From contig CAZNRN010000011.1 of NCBI GenBank assembly GCA_964575605.1, forward strand, positions 1 through 64,000: a DNA stretch of 64,000 bases, in the 5' to 3' direction. Shown piece by piece: positions 8,667 to 15,890 of the stretch. The notes beneath the pieces are model-generated. The model made no database searches and was not told the origin of the DNA. It saw only the letters and a list, made by a program, of their open reading frames with translations. Position 1 is the stretch's first letter. Each line of letters begins with the position of its first letter. Position numbers and translations under genes: made by a program. The stretch comes from JAPWJZ01 sp964575605. GTDB taxonomy: Bacteria > Pseudomonadota > Alphaproteobacteria > Micavibrionales > UBA2020.

Positions 8667-9707
8667 TTAGTAATCCCGCTCAACGGCGAAAGTAATCAGC
8701 TCCTCGAGGTCCGTGGTGTAATCGTTGCGCGGCAGGTCGGACAGCAGGTTGCGGCCGTCGGCGGCGTATTGCCTTGCGATGTCGAGGGAGCGGCCGATGG
8801 CATTGTGGATGGTCAGGAGACGTTTGGCTTCCTTCAGGTCGCCTTCTTTCTGGTCGAGGTCGGTCATGCAGCGCTTCCAGAAATCGCGCTCGGCCTGCGG
8901 CGCGCCCTGCAATGCCAGCAGCACGGGCAGCGTCATCTTGCCTTCGCGGAAATCGTCGCCCAAGGCTTTGCCGAGGCGTTCTTCGGAAGCGGTGTAATCG
9001 AGGATATCATCGGAAATCTGGAAGGCCATGCCAAGCGCCTGTCCATACTGGCGCATGGTGGCGATTTCGCCCGGTGTGCGGCCGGCGACAACCGCGCCTA
9101 CTTCGCAGGCGGCGGCGAAAAGCTCGGCCGTTTTGGCGCCGATAACCTGGTAATACTGGTCCTCGGTCGTGTCGAGGTTGTTGGCGGTCGAGAGCTGCAG
9201 CACCTCGCCCTCGGCAATAACGGCGGAGGCGTTCGAGAGGATGCGCAGCACGTCGAGCGAGCCGTCTTCCACCATCAGCTGGAACGAGCGGCTGAACAGG
9301 AAATCGCCAACCAGCACCGCGGCCTCGTTGCCGAAGAGCGCGTTGGCCGACGCCTTGCCGCGGCGCAGGTCGCTGGCATCGACCACATCGTCATGCAGCA
9401 GCGTGGCGGTATGGATAAATTCGACGCAGGCGGCCAGTTTATATTGGCGGTCGCCCGTATAGCCGAAAAGCGCGGCGGATGACAACGTCAGGACGGGGCG
9501 GATACGCTTGCCGCCTGCCGCGATCAGGTGCCCGGCCAGCTCCGGTATCAGCGGGATATCGGATTTCATGCGGTCGAGGATGATGCCGTTGACCGACGCC
9601 AGGTCGCCATGGAGCCGCGCCGCCAGCTTTTCCAGCGGATTGCCCAGCGGGGGGCGGGAAACTTTTTCAGGTGCGGACTTTGACAGCGGCATGGCGGCCT
9701 GTATCAT
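8667..9707 (-). CDS. ispB: polyprenyl diphosphate synthase (octaprenyl-type)
   Basis: Trans-type isoprenyl chain elongation enzyme, likely making the side chain of ubiquinone. 346 residues with both aspartate-rich motifs: LLHDDVVDASDLRRG (first DDxxD region, preceded by EFIHTATL) and QISDDILDYTASEERLGK (second). GGKRIRP, which binds the diphosphate, lies near residue 67. Chain length cannot be read with certainty, so the IspB label is by similarity to long-chain enzymes. A second in-frame ATG at 9692 could be the start. Divergent from the DUF2007 gene at 9764. Confidence 0.88.
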   Translation of the reverse strand: MIQAAMPLSKSAPEKVSRPPLGNPLEKLAARLHGDLASVNGIILDRMKSDIPLIPELAGHLIAAGGKRIRPVLTLSSAALFGYTGDRQYKLAACVEFIHTATLLHDDVVDASDLRRGKASANALFGNEAAVLVGDFLFSRSFQLMVEDGSLDVLRILSNASAVIAEGEVLQLSTANNLDTTEDQYYQVIGAKTAELFAAACEVGAVVAGRTPGEIATMRQYGQALGMAFQISDDILDYTASEERLGKALGDDFREGKMTLPVLLALQGAPQAERDFWKRCMTDLDQKEGDLKEAKRLLTIHNAIGRSLDIARQYAADGRNLLSDLPRNDYTTDLEELITFAVERDY

Positions 9708-9763
9708 GGTTAGGGCTAATCGACTATTGATATAGCAAAAAAACCGGATAAACCTAAGGCCTA

Positions 9764-10009
9764 ATGCTGGAAATTTTCAGAACTCAGGACCCTTTCGAGG
9801 CCGCTTTTATCAAATCCGTGCTGGATTCAGCACAGATTCAGTATTTCGTGTTCGGGGAGCATATGAACACCATGCTGGGCGGCATCGTCGGCGATGACAT
9901 CGCGGCCTGCCGATTCATGGTGGCCGAGGACGAATTCGACGACGCCTGCGACGTGCTGGAAGATGCGGGGGTTTTCGGGAAGGAGGCGCCGGATGAAAGC
10001 AAACGATAA
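9764..10009 (+). CDS. DUF2007 family small protein
   Basis: 81 residues: starts MLEIFRTQDPFEAAFIKSVLDSAQI, then GEHMNTMLGGIVG and a C-terminal ACRFMVAEDEFDDACDVL, the pattern of DUF2007 (putative signal-transducing) proteins. TAAGG lies upstream. Its last 17 bases overlap the start of the methyltransferase gene, so the two are co-translated. Role unknown. Confidence 0.75.
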   Translation: MLEIFRTQDPFEAAFIKSVLDSAQIQYFVFGEHMNTMLGGIVGDDIAACRFMVAEDEFDDACDVLEDAGVFGKEAPDESKR

Positions 10010-10760
10010 CAACAACGACGTCCTGGAAACCACCCTGCTGCGCGGCAAGGTGAAGCTGCTGCAGCCGCGGATAGGGTTTCATGCGTCGCTGGATACGGTG
10101 TTCCTCGCGGCGGCGGTGCCGGTGAAGAATAATTCTTATATCCTTGATGCCGGTTGCGGCGTGGGGTCGGCCGGGCTTTGCGTGCTGGCGCGCAACCCGA
10201 ACCTGCATCTGGTGGGCGTCGATATCCAGCAGGAGCTGGTCGACCTTGCGCTGCAAAACGCCGCGCTGAACGGCGTGGCCGAGCAATGCCATTTCTTCCG
10301 CGCCTCGGTGCCGGGCGAAAAAATCATCCCCGACAATTATTTCAGCGCGGTGCTGGCCAACCCGCCGTATCAGGAAGGCGGGCGGCACACCCCCTCGCCC
10401 GAGAAAATCAAGGCGTTTTCTCACGGCGAGGAAGCGGGCGGCGCGAAGCTGGAAGACTGGATCAAATATGCGCACCGGAAACTGAAAAGCGGTGGGACGC
10501 TCTGCATGATCCACCGCGCCGACAGGCTGGACGACGTGATCGTCGCGCTGGAAAAGCGCCGCTGGTTCGGCAGCCTTGTCATTTACCCCCTGTGGCCGCA
10601 CGAGGGCGAGGACGCGAAACGCGTCATCATCCGCGCACGGAAAGAGCGTTACGCGCCCATGGTCATGAAACAGGGCCTTGTGGTGCATGAAAAAGACGGT
10701 AAATACACAACCGGCGCGCAAAAGATTTTAAGCAGCGCCGAAGCAATCGAGATGGAGTAA
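9993..10760 (+). CDS. TrmN6-like adenine-N6 methyltransferase
   Basis: The ATG at 9993 has a perfect AGGAGG upstream; the longer frame is ignored. The 255-residue product is a class I SAM methyltransferase: SAM-binding ILDAGCGVGSAGLCVL near residue 50, an acidic ribose-binding VGVDIQ, and the catalytic NPPY motif near 125, diagnostic of N6-adenine methylation. Layout and the start (LLRGKVKLLQPRIGFHASLDTVFLA) match the tRNA1(Val) A37 methyltransferase TrmN6/YfiC group. Target inferred, not proven. Overlaps the DUF2007 gene and is followed after 4 bases by the TPR-like gene. Confidence 0.8.
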   Translation: MKANDNNNDVLETTLLRGKVKLLQPRIGFHASLDTVFLAAAVPVKNNSYILDAGCGVGSAGLCVLARNPNLHLVGVDIQQELVDLALQNAALNGVAEQCHFFRASVPGEKIIPDNYFSAVLANPPYQEGGRHTPSPEKIKAFSHGEEAGGAKLEDWIKYAHRKLKSGGTLCMIHRADRLDDVIVALEKRRWFGSLVIYPLWPHEGEDAKRVIIRARKERYAPMVMKQGLVVHEKDGKYTTGAQKILSSAEAIEME

Positions 10761-10764
10761 GCCC

Positions 10765-11136
10765 ATGACCATGAAGGCCAGCAAGAACATGAAGAACCAC
10801 AAGGCCTGGGAGGAGCTGAAAAAGCGCATCAACGCCGCCGAGAAAAAGCGCGACTGGGAATTGCTGATCGAACTGGCCAAGGAAGCGATCGCCCTCGACA
10901 AGAAAGACAAGACGCTGAACATCAAGCCGTTCCTGTTCTACAGCGATATCGGCGAGTATTATTTCAAGCTGGAAGAATACAAATTGTCATTGGAGAATTT
11001 CGAGCTGGCGAAAGAAATGCTGATCAAGTTCCGCGAGACGGAAAAGCTGAAATACCCCGAAGACTGGCTGGCGGAGTTGGCAACCATCGAAAAGTTTATC
11101 GGCAAGATCAACGACAAATGGGCGGAGTGGCAGTAG
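10765..11136 (+). CDS. TPR-like helical hypothetical protein, 123 aa
   Basis: Very Lys/Glu-rich, wholly helical-looking protein. Two adjacent helix pairs (WELLIELAKEAIALDKKDK and SDIGEYYFKLEEYKLSLENFE) have TPR-like spacing and aromatic placement. Third gene of the 9764-11136 operon. The start at 10765 has GGAG 8 bases upstream; ATG at 10771 is a possible alternative. Function unknown, perhaps a scaffold. Confidence 0.6.
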   Translation: MTMKASKNMKNHKAWEELKKRINAAEKKRDWELLIELAKEAIALDKKDKTLNIKPFLFYSDIGEYYFKLEEYKLSLENFELAKEMLIKFRETEKLKYPEDWLAELATIEKFIGKINDKWAEWQ

Positions 11137-11142
11137 CCACCT

Positions 11143-11571
11143 TTACTTGCAATTCTCCAGCTGCGTCGCGACACTCGGGAAAGAAACAAGTACGTCCGTC
11201 GCGTCTTTCTTGCGGAGATTGACGATTTTACCTTTCCATGCCGGATGCTTGGCAAGGGCGCTGTCGTAGGCGGTGCGCAGGGCGCCCAGTTCGTTCTGGA
11301 ACTTGCACTGGCAGGCTTGCGGCGGGGTTTCGTTTTCGGTGCATTCGGTCAAGCGTTGGGTGACGATGGTCATTGAATCGTTGACGGCTTCGGCGTCGGG
11401 CATCAGCGCTTCGTCGGTGACGACGATTTCGGCGGCCGGCGGCGGGTCCTCGGCCAGTTTTTCGGCGGAGGTTTTGGCGAGCTCCACTTTGCCACCTGCT
11501 GCATAAATCGCGGCGACGGGAAGCAGGAACATCGGCACGGAAATGGCGAGTGCTGCGTATATGGGCTTCAT
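11143..11571 (-). CDS. secreted hypothetical protein, 142 aa
   Basis: The start at 11571 (MKPIYAALAISVPMFLLPVAAIYA) gives a signal peptide or anchor and has AAGGAG upstream; the longer frame to 11622 runs through a terminator hairpin and is rejected. The mature part begins acidic and Pro-rich, then has three Cys in TECTENETPPQACQCKF and one at the C terminus (LENCK), suggesting two disulphides in the periplasm. No family recognised. Confidence 0.65.
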   Translation of the reverse strand: MKPIYAALAISVPMFLLPVAAIYAAGGKVELAKTSAEKLAEDPPPAAEIVVTDEALMPDAEAVNDSMTIVTQRLTECTENETPPQACQCKFQNELGALRTAYDSALAKHPAWKGKIVNLRKKDATDVLVSFPSVATQLENCK

Positions 11572-11595
11572 GGCTGGACTCCTTTCTGCCTCAAA

Positions 11596-11634
11596 GTAAA
11601 ATCCCCTTCCCCGCTTGAGCAAGGAAGGGGATTT
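11596..11634 (-). terminator. rho-independent terminator (minus strand; may act both ways)
   Basis: 12-bp stem aaatccccttcc (11599-11610) with ggaaggggattt (11623-11634) around a 12-base loop. On the minus strand it follows the stop of the gene at 11657 and is trailed by TTTTACTTT. On the plus strand it also has a T-run (11632-11641). Confidence 0.75.
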
Positions 11635-11656
11635 CTTTTTTCCCGAAGGAAAAACC

Positions 11657-12076
11657 TTACTCGTTCGGGCCGACGACCGTCACAGCCTCGACCACAGTGC
11701 GGGTCTCGGGCTTGATCAGGTAGACGTTGCTGTCAGCCGTCACATAGACCTCGCCCGAGGGGGGCGGCGGCAGCTGCGACACGACGGTCGTGGGCAGTTC
11801 GCTGTAGGTCACAGTCGACGGGATGACGGTGCCGGGTGCGTAATAAACGGTTTTCGCACCGCGCGGAACGACGCAACGGATGCTGTCGTCGCGCAGCAGG
11901 TGTTCTTCTTTCACCATGGTCGAGCCTGCGGGGCAGCCGCCAGCCGATTTCACAACGTAGTCGCCGATGACGGCGCGCTGCTTGGTGGTGAATGTGATGG
12001 TGTCGGCCTGCGCCGCGGTGGCGAACAGTGCGCCGCAAATAGCAGCTACGCCGAGCATGAGGGAAGCTTTGGTCAT
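11657..12076 (-). CDS. secreted DUF1236-like protein, paralogue A
   Basis: 139 residues with signal peptide (cleavage after AQA at about residue 24). The C-terminal half has YSELPTTVVSQLPPP, GEVYVTADSNVYLI and ETRTVVEAV, a pattern close to DUF1236/RcnB-like periplasmic proteins of alphaproteobacteria. The N-terminal half begins TTKQRAVIGDYV and has two Cys (GGCPAGS, IRCVVP) that may pair. Clear paralogue of the gene at 12184. Terminated by the hairpin at 11596-11634. Function unknown. Confidence 0.7.
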   Translation of the reverse strand: MTKASLMLGVAAICGALFATAAQADTITFTTKQRAVIGDYVVKSAGGCPAGSTMVKEEHLLRDDSIRCVVPRGAKTVYYAPGTVIPSTVTYSELPTTVVSQLPPPPSGEVYVTADSNVYLIKPETRTVVEAVTVVGPNE

Positions 12077-12183
12077 ATCAAATCTCCTTGAAGGGTGTGT
12101 GTGTATTCAGGGGGCAAATAGCCTGAACGGCTGTACTGTTCCCCTACCCCGAAAATAATTAAGCCCAAGACATTGGAAAATAA

Positions 12184-12606
12184 TCAGTCTTCCGTATCCA
12201 TCACCATTACAGAAGCAACTACGGTGTTGGTTTCGGATGTCATCAGGTAAACGTTATTGTCTATCATCACATAAACTTCGCCCTTTGCGGGCGGTGGCAG
12301 CTGGGCCACGATTTCTGCGGGCAGCGTGGTGTAGGTGACCCCGCTCGGGATAATAGCACCCGGAGAATAATAGGTGACACCCGATCCTTCGGACCAGATG
12401 CAGCGCACTGAATCTTCGGTGAACAGCTTTCCTTCGTTCACCAGCTTTGCGCCGCTGGGGCAGCGGTTGCCAAGCGTGCCGAATACATAGTCACCTATAA
12501 TCGCGCGCTGGCGCGGGGTGAAGCCATAGGGCTGGGCCTGCGCCACGCCCGCATAAAGGCTGCAACAGATAGCAGCAACGCCGACAATATATGAAACTTT
12601 AGACAT
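12184..12606 (-). CDS. secreted DUF1236-like protein, paralogue B
   Basis: The start at 12606 (MSKVSYIVGVAAICCSLYAGVAQA) gives a standard signal peptide; GGAG lies upstream. The mature protein has the same order of blocks as the gene at 11657: TPRQRAIIGDYV, CPSGAKLVNEG, SVRCIW, YYSPGAIIPSGVTY, AQLPPP, GEVYVMIDNNVYLM and a C-terminal V/T-rich strand. The pair is separated by 107 bases with no clear terminator. Periplasmic, unknown role. Confidence 0.7.
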   Translation of the reverse strand: MSKVSYIVGVAAICCSLYAGVAQAQPYGFTPRQRAIIGDYVFGTLGNRCPSGAKLVNEGKLFTEDSVRCIWSEGSGVTYYSPGAIIPSGVTYTTLPAEIVAQLPPPAKGEVYVMIDNNVYLMTSETNTVVASVMVMDTED

Positions 12607-12660
12607 GGTAATTCTCCTGCCTGTCCTGTATGGCAAATGCGCCAGTGGCGGCAGGGTTCC

Positions 12661-12692
12661 AAAAGGAAGCGGCGCCTTTTGAGGGGCGCCGC
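12661..12692 (-). terminator. probable rho-independent terminator (minus strand)
   Basis: 8-bp GC stem gcggcgcc (12669-12676) with ggcgccgc (12685-12692). On the minus strand it is followed by TTCCTTTT and lies 35 bases past the stop of the gene at 12727. Confidence 0.6.
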
Positions 12693-12726
12693 CGTTCGCT
12701 GTACTCTGTCTCTGGACGGGTTAACT

Positions 12727-13218
12727 TTACATTTTCGGCGCGGTGAAGGAAGCCACACGCTTGCGGTCGTCTTCGGCGATGGCTTCGGCCTTCTGCGCCT
12801 GGTCGAGCGCGATGGCGGCTTTCTTCTGGTCTTCCTCGGCCTGCAGCTGGCGCTTCACTTCGTCGGTGGGGCCGCTGTTGGTATTGGCGAGCTGGAACAG
12901 CGTCGTCACGACGCCGAATTTCAGCATGTTGTCGAGCATCGTGTCGGCGAACTGGCCGGGTTTGGCATAGGCATCAGCATTCGCGCCAAGGGCTGCGGCA
13001 ACCGTCGTGGTGCCCGGCTCCATCGGCTGGCGGTTGAGGCCGCCCATCTGCTGGGCGACATTCACGACCATGCTCATCATGGCGAGGTCGGTAAGTGTTT
13101 GCGTCATCATGGCGCCCTGGCGGCCAACGACATCGACCGCAGCGCCGGCACCGCCCAGCACGCCGCTCACGGGCGCGCCTATCTCGACGGGTTTTGTCTC
13201 AGTGGGCTTGGTGGCCAT
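12727..13218 (-). CDS. hypothetical protein, 163 aa
   Basis: Starts with a polar Thr/Lys/Pro leader, then a Gly/Ala/Val/Met-rich amphipathic region (about 15-60), and ends in a charged coiled-coil-like segment (VKRQLQAEEDQKKAAIALDQAQKAEAI split over residues 115-150). The architecture of short hydrophobic N-terminal part plus Gln/Glu/Arg-rich helix is shared with the gene at 13683, suggesting common origin. Lies 12 bases after the gene at 13231. No family recognised. Confidence 0.6.
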   Translation of the reverse strand: MATKPTETKPVEIGAPVSGVLGGAGAAVDVVGRQGAMMTQTLTDLAMMSMVVNVAQQMGGLNRQPMEPGTTTVAAALGANADAYAKPGQFADTMLDNMLKFGVVTTLFQLANTNSGPTDEVKRQLQAEEDQKKAAIALDQAQKAEAIAEDDRKRVASFTAPKM

Positions 13219-13230
13219 GTCTCACGCTCC

Positions 13231-13506
13231 CTAAGATGCGTATTGATAGGCGATATTCGTCAGGTGCTTGGGCGGGTTCGAGCTATCCTTCACCTCGAGC
13301 AGCCCTATCTCGTTCTTCTGGCTGAGCCGCTGGCAGATATAAGGGCTCAATCCGCGTTCCGAGTACAAAATGCTTTCGTCCGTCACCAGGTCCAGCTTGC
13401 TTGCACCGACCTTGAACATGATCGGCACGTTCTTGGGCAGCTCGCCGTTGATAATCATCACTACGTTGCCCGTTGCGCCGAAGATAATCACACTCTCTGA
13501 AATCAT
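13231..13506 (-). CDS. hypothetical protein, 91 aa
   Basis: Beta-rich small protein (VIIFGATGNVVMIINGELP, then VPIMFKVGASKLDLV) without signal peptide. Sits between two genes of similar architecture. An AT-rich box at 13548-13560 upstream contains TATAAT on the minus strand. No known domain; may work with the product of 12727 since only 12 bases separate them. Confidence 0.55.
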   Translation of the reverse strand: MISESVIIFGATGNVVMIINGELPKNVPIMFKVGASKLDLVTDESILYSERGLSPYICQRLSQKNEIGLLEVKDSSNPPKHLTNIAYQYAS

Positions 13507-13547
13507 ATGGTCTCACCCTTTGACCGCCGTTTTATTCTTAAGTAGAG

Positions 13548-13560
13548 ATTATATGAAAAT
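13548..13560 (-). promoter_or_regulatory. AT-rich promoter box (-10 TATAAT)
   Basis: On the minus strand reads ATTTTCATATAAT, ending about 42 bases before the ATG of the 91-residue gene. Nearly identical to boxes at 14480-14493 and 50661-50674 at the same distance from their genes. No good -35 visible. Confidence 0.45.
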
Positions 13561-13682
13561 AGTTAATTCGAGGTTAAGTTTGGCAGCGTTTCGGCAGATT
13601 TATGATTCCGGGCATTCTCGTCGTTGTTTCAGGGCTTTAGTCGCAGTTGTAGTGCCGCGCGGCTAACGCTGCGGAGTCGTCA

Positions 13683-14432
13683 TTACATCCCCATTTTCGG
13701 CGGTTTTTTGGCACCGGAATTCGGGACGAAGCAAGTTTCGCCGCCCGACTCCTTTTGCGGAGGCGTTACGAAGCATCGCAGCGCGTCATCCGGACGCTCT
13801 TCGCCCGGGCCTACACGCACAGGCACAACGGCAGCTGTGCTGACAACCGGTTTGTCAGTCGCAGCCGCGCGCGGACGCGTAGCGGTCGACGTGCTTGAAG
13901 CAGTCGTTACAGCGGGCTTATTGGGTGCAGGCACCGTGGTGCCTGGAGTATCGTCGTCAGCGGCCACTGCAGGCTGTGCTGTAGCGGCGGTTGCATTACC
14001 CGCAGTAGGCGTTTGAGGCTGGTTCCGTTCGCGCTGTGCGCGCAATTCACGTCCTTCTTTCTCGCCCAGCTCGGTGGCTGCCCCTTTAATGTATTGCTCG
14101 AGGCCGGCAATAAAGATGCCAAGCGGGCCAAACATACCCAGTGAATCGTTCGAGAAATCGGTGCCCGGGCTGGCGAAACCGACCGTTGCCTGCGGGCCCA
14201 GGAAATTCCGGAGATCCATGCCGATAAAGGGATTGGTGGACGTCGGCTGCTGCGGCTGCAGCACCTGGAGCCAGTTGAATTTGTTGCGCGGCATGCCCCA
14301 GGCGTCGACGGTGTTGTCAAAGAAAGCGCTCTTGCGCCCAACAACCTCGCCCCCGTTGCCGATGGCATCAACCACAGCCATGCCGATTGCGATATCTGTT
14401 AGTGACACGCCGTTGTTGTTATTGTCAGGCAT
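13683..14432 (-). CDS. hypothetical protein, 249 aa, low-complexity C terminus
   Basis: The N-terminal half (NNNNGVSLTDIAIGMAVVDAI, then FDNTVDAWGMPRNKFNWLQ and MDLRNFLGP) is unlike anything I know. Residues about 110-140 form a charged helix (ELGEKEGRELRAQRERNQ). The next 70 are Ala/Thr/Pro-rich and probably disordered. A short Cys-containing tail (RCFVTPPQ, GGETCFVPN) may be a disulphide loop, though there is no signal peptide. Possible distant relative of the gene at 12727. Confidence 0.55.
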   Translation of the reverse strand: MPDNNNNGVSLTDIAIGMAVVDAIGNGGEVVGRKSAFFDNTVDAWGMPRNKFNWLQVLQPQQPTSTNPFIGMDLRNFLGPQATVGFASPGTDFSNDSLGMFGPLGIFIAGLEQYIKGAATELGEKEGRELRAQRERNQPQTPTAGNATAATAQPAVAADDDTPGTTVPAPNKPAVTTASSTSTATRPRAAATDKPVVSTAAVVPVRVGPGEERPDDALRCFVTPPQKESGGETCFVPNSGAKKPPKMGM

Positions 14433-14479
14433 CCGGACACACCCTTCCTGATTCCGCTATTCTTTTATCTTAACAGTAA

Positions 14480-14493
14480 ATTATATGTAAAAT
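14480..14493 (-). promoter_or_regulatory. AT-rich promoter box (-10 TATAAT)
   Basis: Minus-strand ATTTTACATATAAT, 48 bases before the ATG at 14432. Identical over 14 bases to the box at 50661-50674. Confidence 0.5.
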
Positions 14494-14568
14494 GTTAACG
14501 TAAGCTTAAAATTGTTAACAATGCCAGATATTCCGGGCATCAAATCATTGAAATATAATGAATTATAT

Positions 14569-14880
14569 TTATTCGACGGTGATTTTGAAGCGGTGCTGGC
14601 GTGCGACAGAGGTCTTGTCCCAGGGGCGGACGAGCTGCGCCTCGATCTCGATCGTGCCCGCCTCCTCCGCCTGCATCACGGTGCGTTCCATGCCGCCCCC
14701 GCCGATAACCATGGGGTTGCGATCGAAAGGCACCATGTCGTTATGCACGGCCGAGGCCTTGCCCGCCGTAACATTGAACTGCCACAGGTAGCCGGTTGAG
14801 GGATTGCCCTCCAGCTCGATCAGGAAATAATCGCCTTTCTTGACGGCGATTTCGTTGAATGTGGCGGTCAGTTTTTTCAT
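14569..14880 (-). CDS. chagasin-like (I42 family) protease inhibitor-like protein
   Basis: 103 residues matching the I42 inhibitor fold: GNPSTGYLWQF (family motif NPTTGY), a central Gly-rich loop (VIGGGGMERTV, family GxGG), and RPWDK (family RPW). These three loops insert into papain-like cysteine protease active sites in known members. Unlike most bacterial members it has no signal peptide: the protein begins MKKLTATFNEIAVKKGDYF. So a cytoplasmic role, or a different target, is possible. Divergent from glyQ. Confidence 0.75.
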   Translation of the reverse strand: MKKLTATFNEIAVKKGDYFLIELEGNPSTGYLWQFNVTAGKASAVHNDMVPFDRNPMVIGGGGMERTVMQAEEAGTIEIEAQLVRPWDKTSVARQHRFKITVE

Positions 14881-14968
14881 GCGTTATTACCGTATAAAGC
14901 ATCACCCAAGCTTTGAAAACCGCTATTTGGCGTGCTAGTGTCATGCTCATTCATGAAGGGTGTGATGC

Positions 14969-15889
14969 ATGACGGCTAACAAGGCACTTAGTTTCCAGAA
15001 TCTTATTCTCACGCTGCACCAGTTCTGGTCGGATCAGGGCTGCCTGATTTTGCAGCCTTACGACATGGAAGTCGGCGCGGGTACGTTCCATCCGGCCACC
15101 ACCCTTCGCGCGCTGGGCCCCCAGCCGTGGAATGCTGCCTATGTGCAGCCCTCGCGCCGCCCGACCGACGGGCGCTATGGCGAGAACCCGAACAGGCTGC
15201 AGCACTATTACCAGTATCAGGTCATCATGAAGCCCTCGCCCGAGAATATCCTCGAGCTGTACCTGGAGAGCCTGAAGAAAATCGGCATCGATTCAAAATA
15301 CCACGACATCCGCTTCGTCGAGGATGACTGGGAGAGCCCCACCCTCGGCGCATGGGGACTGGGCTGGGAAGTCTGGTGCGACGGGATGGAGGTGACGCAG
15401 TTCACCTACTTCCAGCAAGTCGGCGGCATCGAATGCAACCCCGTGTCAGCGGAAATCACCTACGGCCTCGAACGCCTCGCCATGTACATCCAGAACGTGA
15501 ACAATGTTTATGATCTCGATTTCAACGGCAAGGGCGTGACCTATGGCGACGTCTTCCTGCGCGCCGAGCAGGAATACACGGCGCATAACTTCGAATTCGC
15601 GAACACCGACATGCTGATGCAGCATTTCAAGGACGCGGAAGCAGAATGCAAATCGCTGCTGGCCGCGCAATCGACGCATCCGTCGAACAACGGGCGCAAG
15701 GGCCTCGCCCTGCCCGCCTACGACTATTGCCTGAAGGCCAGCCACCTGTTCAACCTGATGGACGCGCGCGGCGTGATTTCCGTCGTCGAGCGTCAGGCCT
15801 ATATCGGCCGCGTGCGCGCGCTGGCAAAGGGATGCTGCGAGGCATGGCTGGGCGTCTATGGCGACGAGCAGAAGAAGGAGGCAGCGTAA
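14969..15889 (+). CDS. glyQ: glycyl-tRNA synthetase alpha subunit
   Basis: 306 residues, full length. It forms the catalytic part of the tetrameric (alpha2beta2) bacterial glycyl-tRNA synthetase that charges tRNA(Gly). Conserved segments include FQNLILTLHQFWSDQGC at the start, YDMEVGAGTFHPAT, VQPSRRPTDGRYGENPNR (motif 2 region) and YVYxx-type C-terminal helices. AGGG lies upstream of the ATG. One base separates it from glyS. Confidence 0.97.
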   Translation: MTANKALSFQNLILTLHQFWSDQGCLILQPYDMEVGAGTFHPATTLRALGPQPWNAAYVQPSRRPTDGRYGENPNRLQHYYQYQVIMKPSPENILELYLESLKKIGIDSKYHDIRFVEDDWESPTLGAWGLGWEVWCDGMEVTQFTYFQQVGGIECNPVSAEITYGLERLAMYIQNVNNVYDLDFNGKGVTYGDVFLRAEQEYTAHNFEFANTDMLMQHFKDAEAECKSLLAAQSTHPSNNGRKGLALPAYDYCLKASHLFNLMDARGVISVVERQAYIGRVRALAKGCCEAWLGVYGDEQKKEAA

Positions 15890-15890
15890 C

